Assembly (NCBI GenBank): GCA_027053375.1
Contig: JALUJC010000295.1
Coordinates: 1,389 to 7,530 of the forward strand
Length of the DNA: 6,142 nucleotides
From: Caldifarciminota bacterium
Lineage (GTDB): Bacteria > Hydrothermota > Hydrothermia > S141-80
Reading direction: 5' to 3'
Part shown: positions 5,647 through 6,142 of the stretch, in pieces
How positions within the stretch are numbered: position 1 is the stretch's first letter
Layout of the letters: each line of letters begins with the position of its first letter
Made by a program: the position numbers and the translations under genes
Notes under the pieces: model-generated
The model's input: the letters and a program-made list of their open reading frames with translations, nothing else
Database searches by the model: none
Told to the model about the DNA's origin: nothing

Positions 5647-6142
5647 ATGCCGCTCACGCTGGAACGTAAAAAGGAACTGCTGTCGGAAATTCAGGCGCTG
5701 CTGCCCCAGGCCCGCTCCCTTTTCCTTGTGGATTTTCTTGGCCTGACGGTGGCGGAGATCACCGAGCTTCGTGCACGTGTTCGGGAGGCCGGTGGGCAGT
5801 TCAAGGTTTTCAAGAATACCCTGGCACGCAGGGCGTTTCAGGGAACACCCTATGAAAAACTCGGGGAATACCTGGAAGGTCCCAATGCTCTGCTTCTGGG
5901 ACTGGAGGATGAGGTGGCCCCCTTCAAAGCGGTGTATACCTTCTTAAGGGAGGTTGAGAAGGGGAAGGTTCGCCTCGGCATGATTGGTGAGACGCTGTAT
6001 GAAGAAAAGGATCTTCAGGTTCTTGCCCAGCTTCCGTCCCGCCAGGATCTGCTGGCCCAGGTGGTGGGTGGCGTGACGGCGCCGCTGTATGGCCTGGTCT
6101 GGAGTCTGAAGGGACTGTTGAATCAGCTGGTCTGGACCCTGG
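5647..6142 (+). CDS. rplJ: 50S ribosomal protein L10 (3' end cut by the window)
   Basis: 165 residues are visible, open at the right edge. L10 anchors the L7/L12 dimers of the ribosomal stalk. FLVDFLGLTVAEITELR (26-42) and FKVFKNTLARRAF (52-64) are the conserved rRNA-binding core. LPSRQDLLAQVVGGVTAPL (129-147) leads into the C-terminal helix that carries L7/L12. L10 proteins usually run to about 165-180 residues, so only a short tail is missing. The Shine-Dalgarno site GAGGAGGG directly follows the rplA stop, and the ATG is 13 bases from that stop. rplL is expected just outside the window. Confidence 0.96.
   Translation, partial: MPLTLERKKELLSEIQALLPQARSLFLVDFLGLTVAEITELRARVREAGGQFKVFKNTLARRAFQGTPYEKLGEYLEGPNALLLGLEDEVAPFKAVYTFLREVEKGKVRLGMIGETLYEEKDLQVLAQLPSRQDLLAQVVGGVTAPLYGLVWSLKGLLNQLVWTL

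Noticed and set aside
4662..5657. A 331-residue minus-strand open frame opposite rplK and rplA
   Set aside because: It is fully antisense to two unmistakable ribosomal protein genes and shows no family motif. Long shadow frames are expected in GC-leaning genes.

Overview
This is a stretch of bacterial chromosome with two transcription units running away from each other out of a 262-base control region (3191-3452). No mobile element, CRISPR array, phage gene or novel multi-gene system is visible. The window is largely housekeeping, and its most interesting parts are the control region and a divergent NusG. The organism is a bacterium: it has Shine-Dalgarno sites, sigma70-type promoters and the universal bacterial order rpmG-secE-nusG-rplK-rplA-rplJ behind a tRNA-Trp gene. 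The DNA is moderately GC-rich and strong ribosome sites (GGAGG) are common. I cannot name a phylum. The ferredoxin-type 2-oxoacid oxidoreductase suits an anaerobic or thermophilic lineage, but such enzymes also occur in aerobes.

Left arm (minus strand, 3190 down to 1). Two adjacent genes encode a two-subunit 2-oxoacid:ferredoxin oxidoreductase: a fused gamma-alpha subunit (1253-3190) and a TPP/[4Fe-4S] beta subunit (268-1242). They are 10 bases apart and each has a well-placed GGAGG. Only 7 bases beyond beta, a third gene begins and runs off the window. It encodes a class I glutamine-amidotransferase-like protein of the PuuD (peptidase C26) type, and only its first 86 residues are visible. 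The three genes look like one operon.

Centre (3191-3452). On the plus side two near-consensus sigma70 promoters lie exactly 60 bp apart upstream of tRNA-Trp. On the minus side is a weaker TTGACA promoter for the oxidoreductase. Two 11-bp palindromes sharing the core TGTTTGACA lie near its predicted start and in its leader. They could be operators or pair as leader RNA.

Right arm (plus strand, 3453-6142). tRNA-Trp(CCA), rpmG, secE, nusG, rplK, rplA and rplJ (cut near its 3' end) form one tightly packed unit. It makes a tRNA, four ribosomal proteins, the essential SecE translocon subunit and the transcription factor NusG. The gaps are very short: rpmG/secE overlap as ATGA, secE/nusG and rplK/rplA are 2 bases apart, and rplA/rplJ 13. 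There is therefore no room for the usual L10 leader before rplJ, nor for a classical L1 operator directly before rplK.
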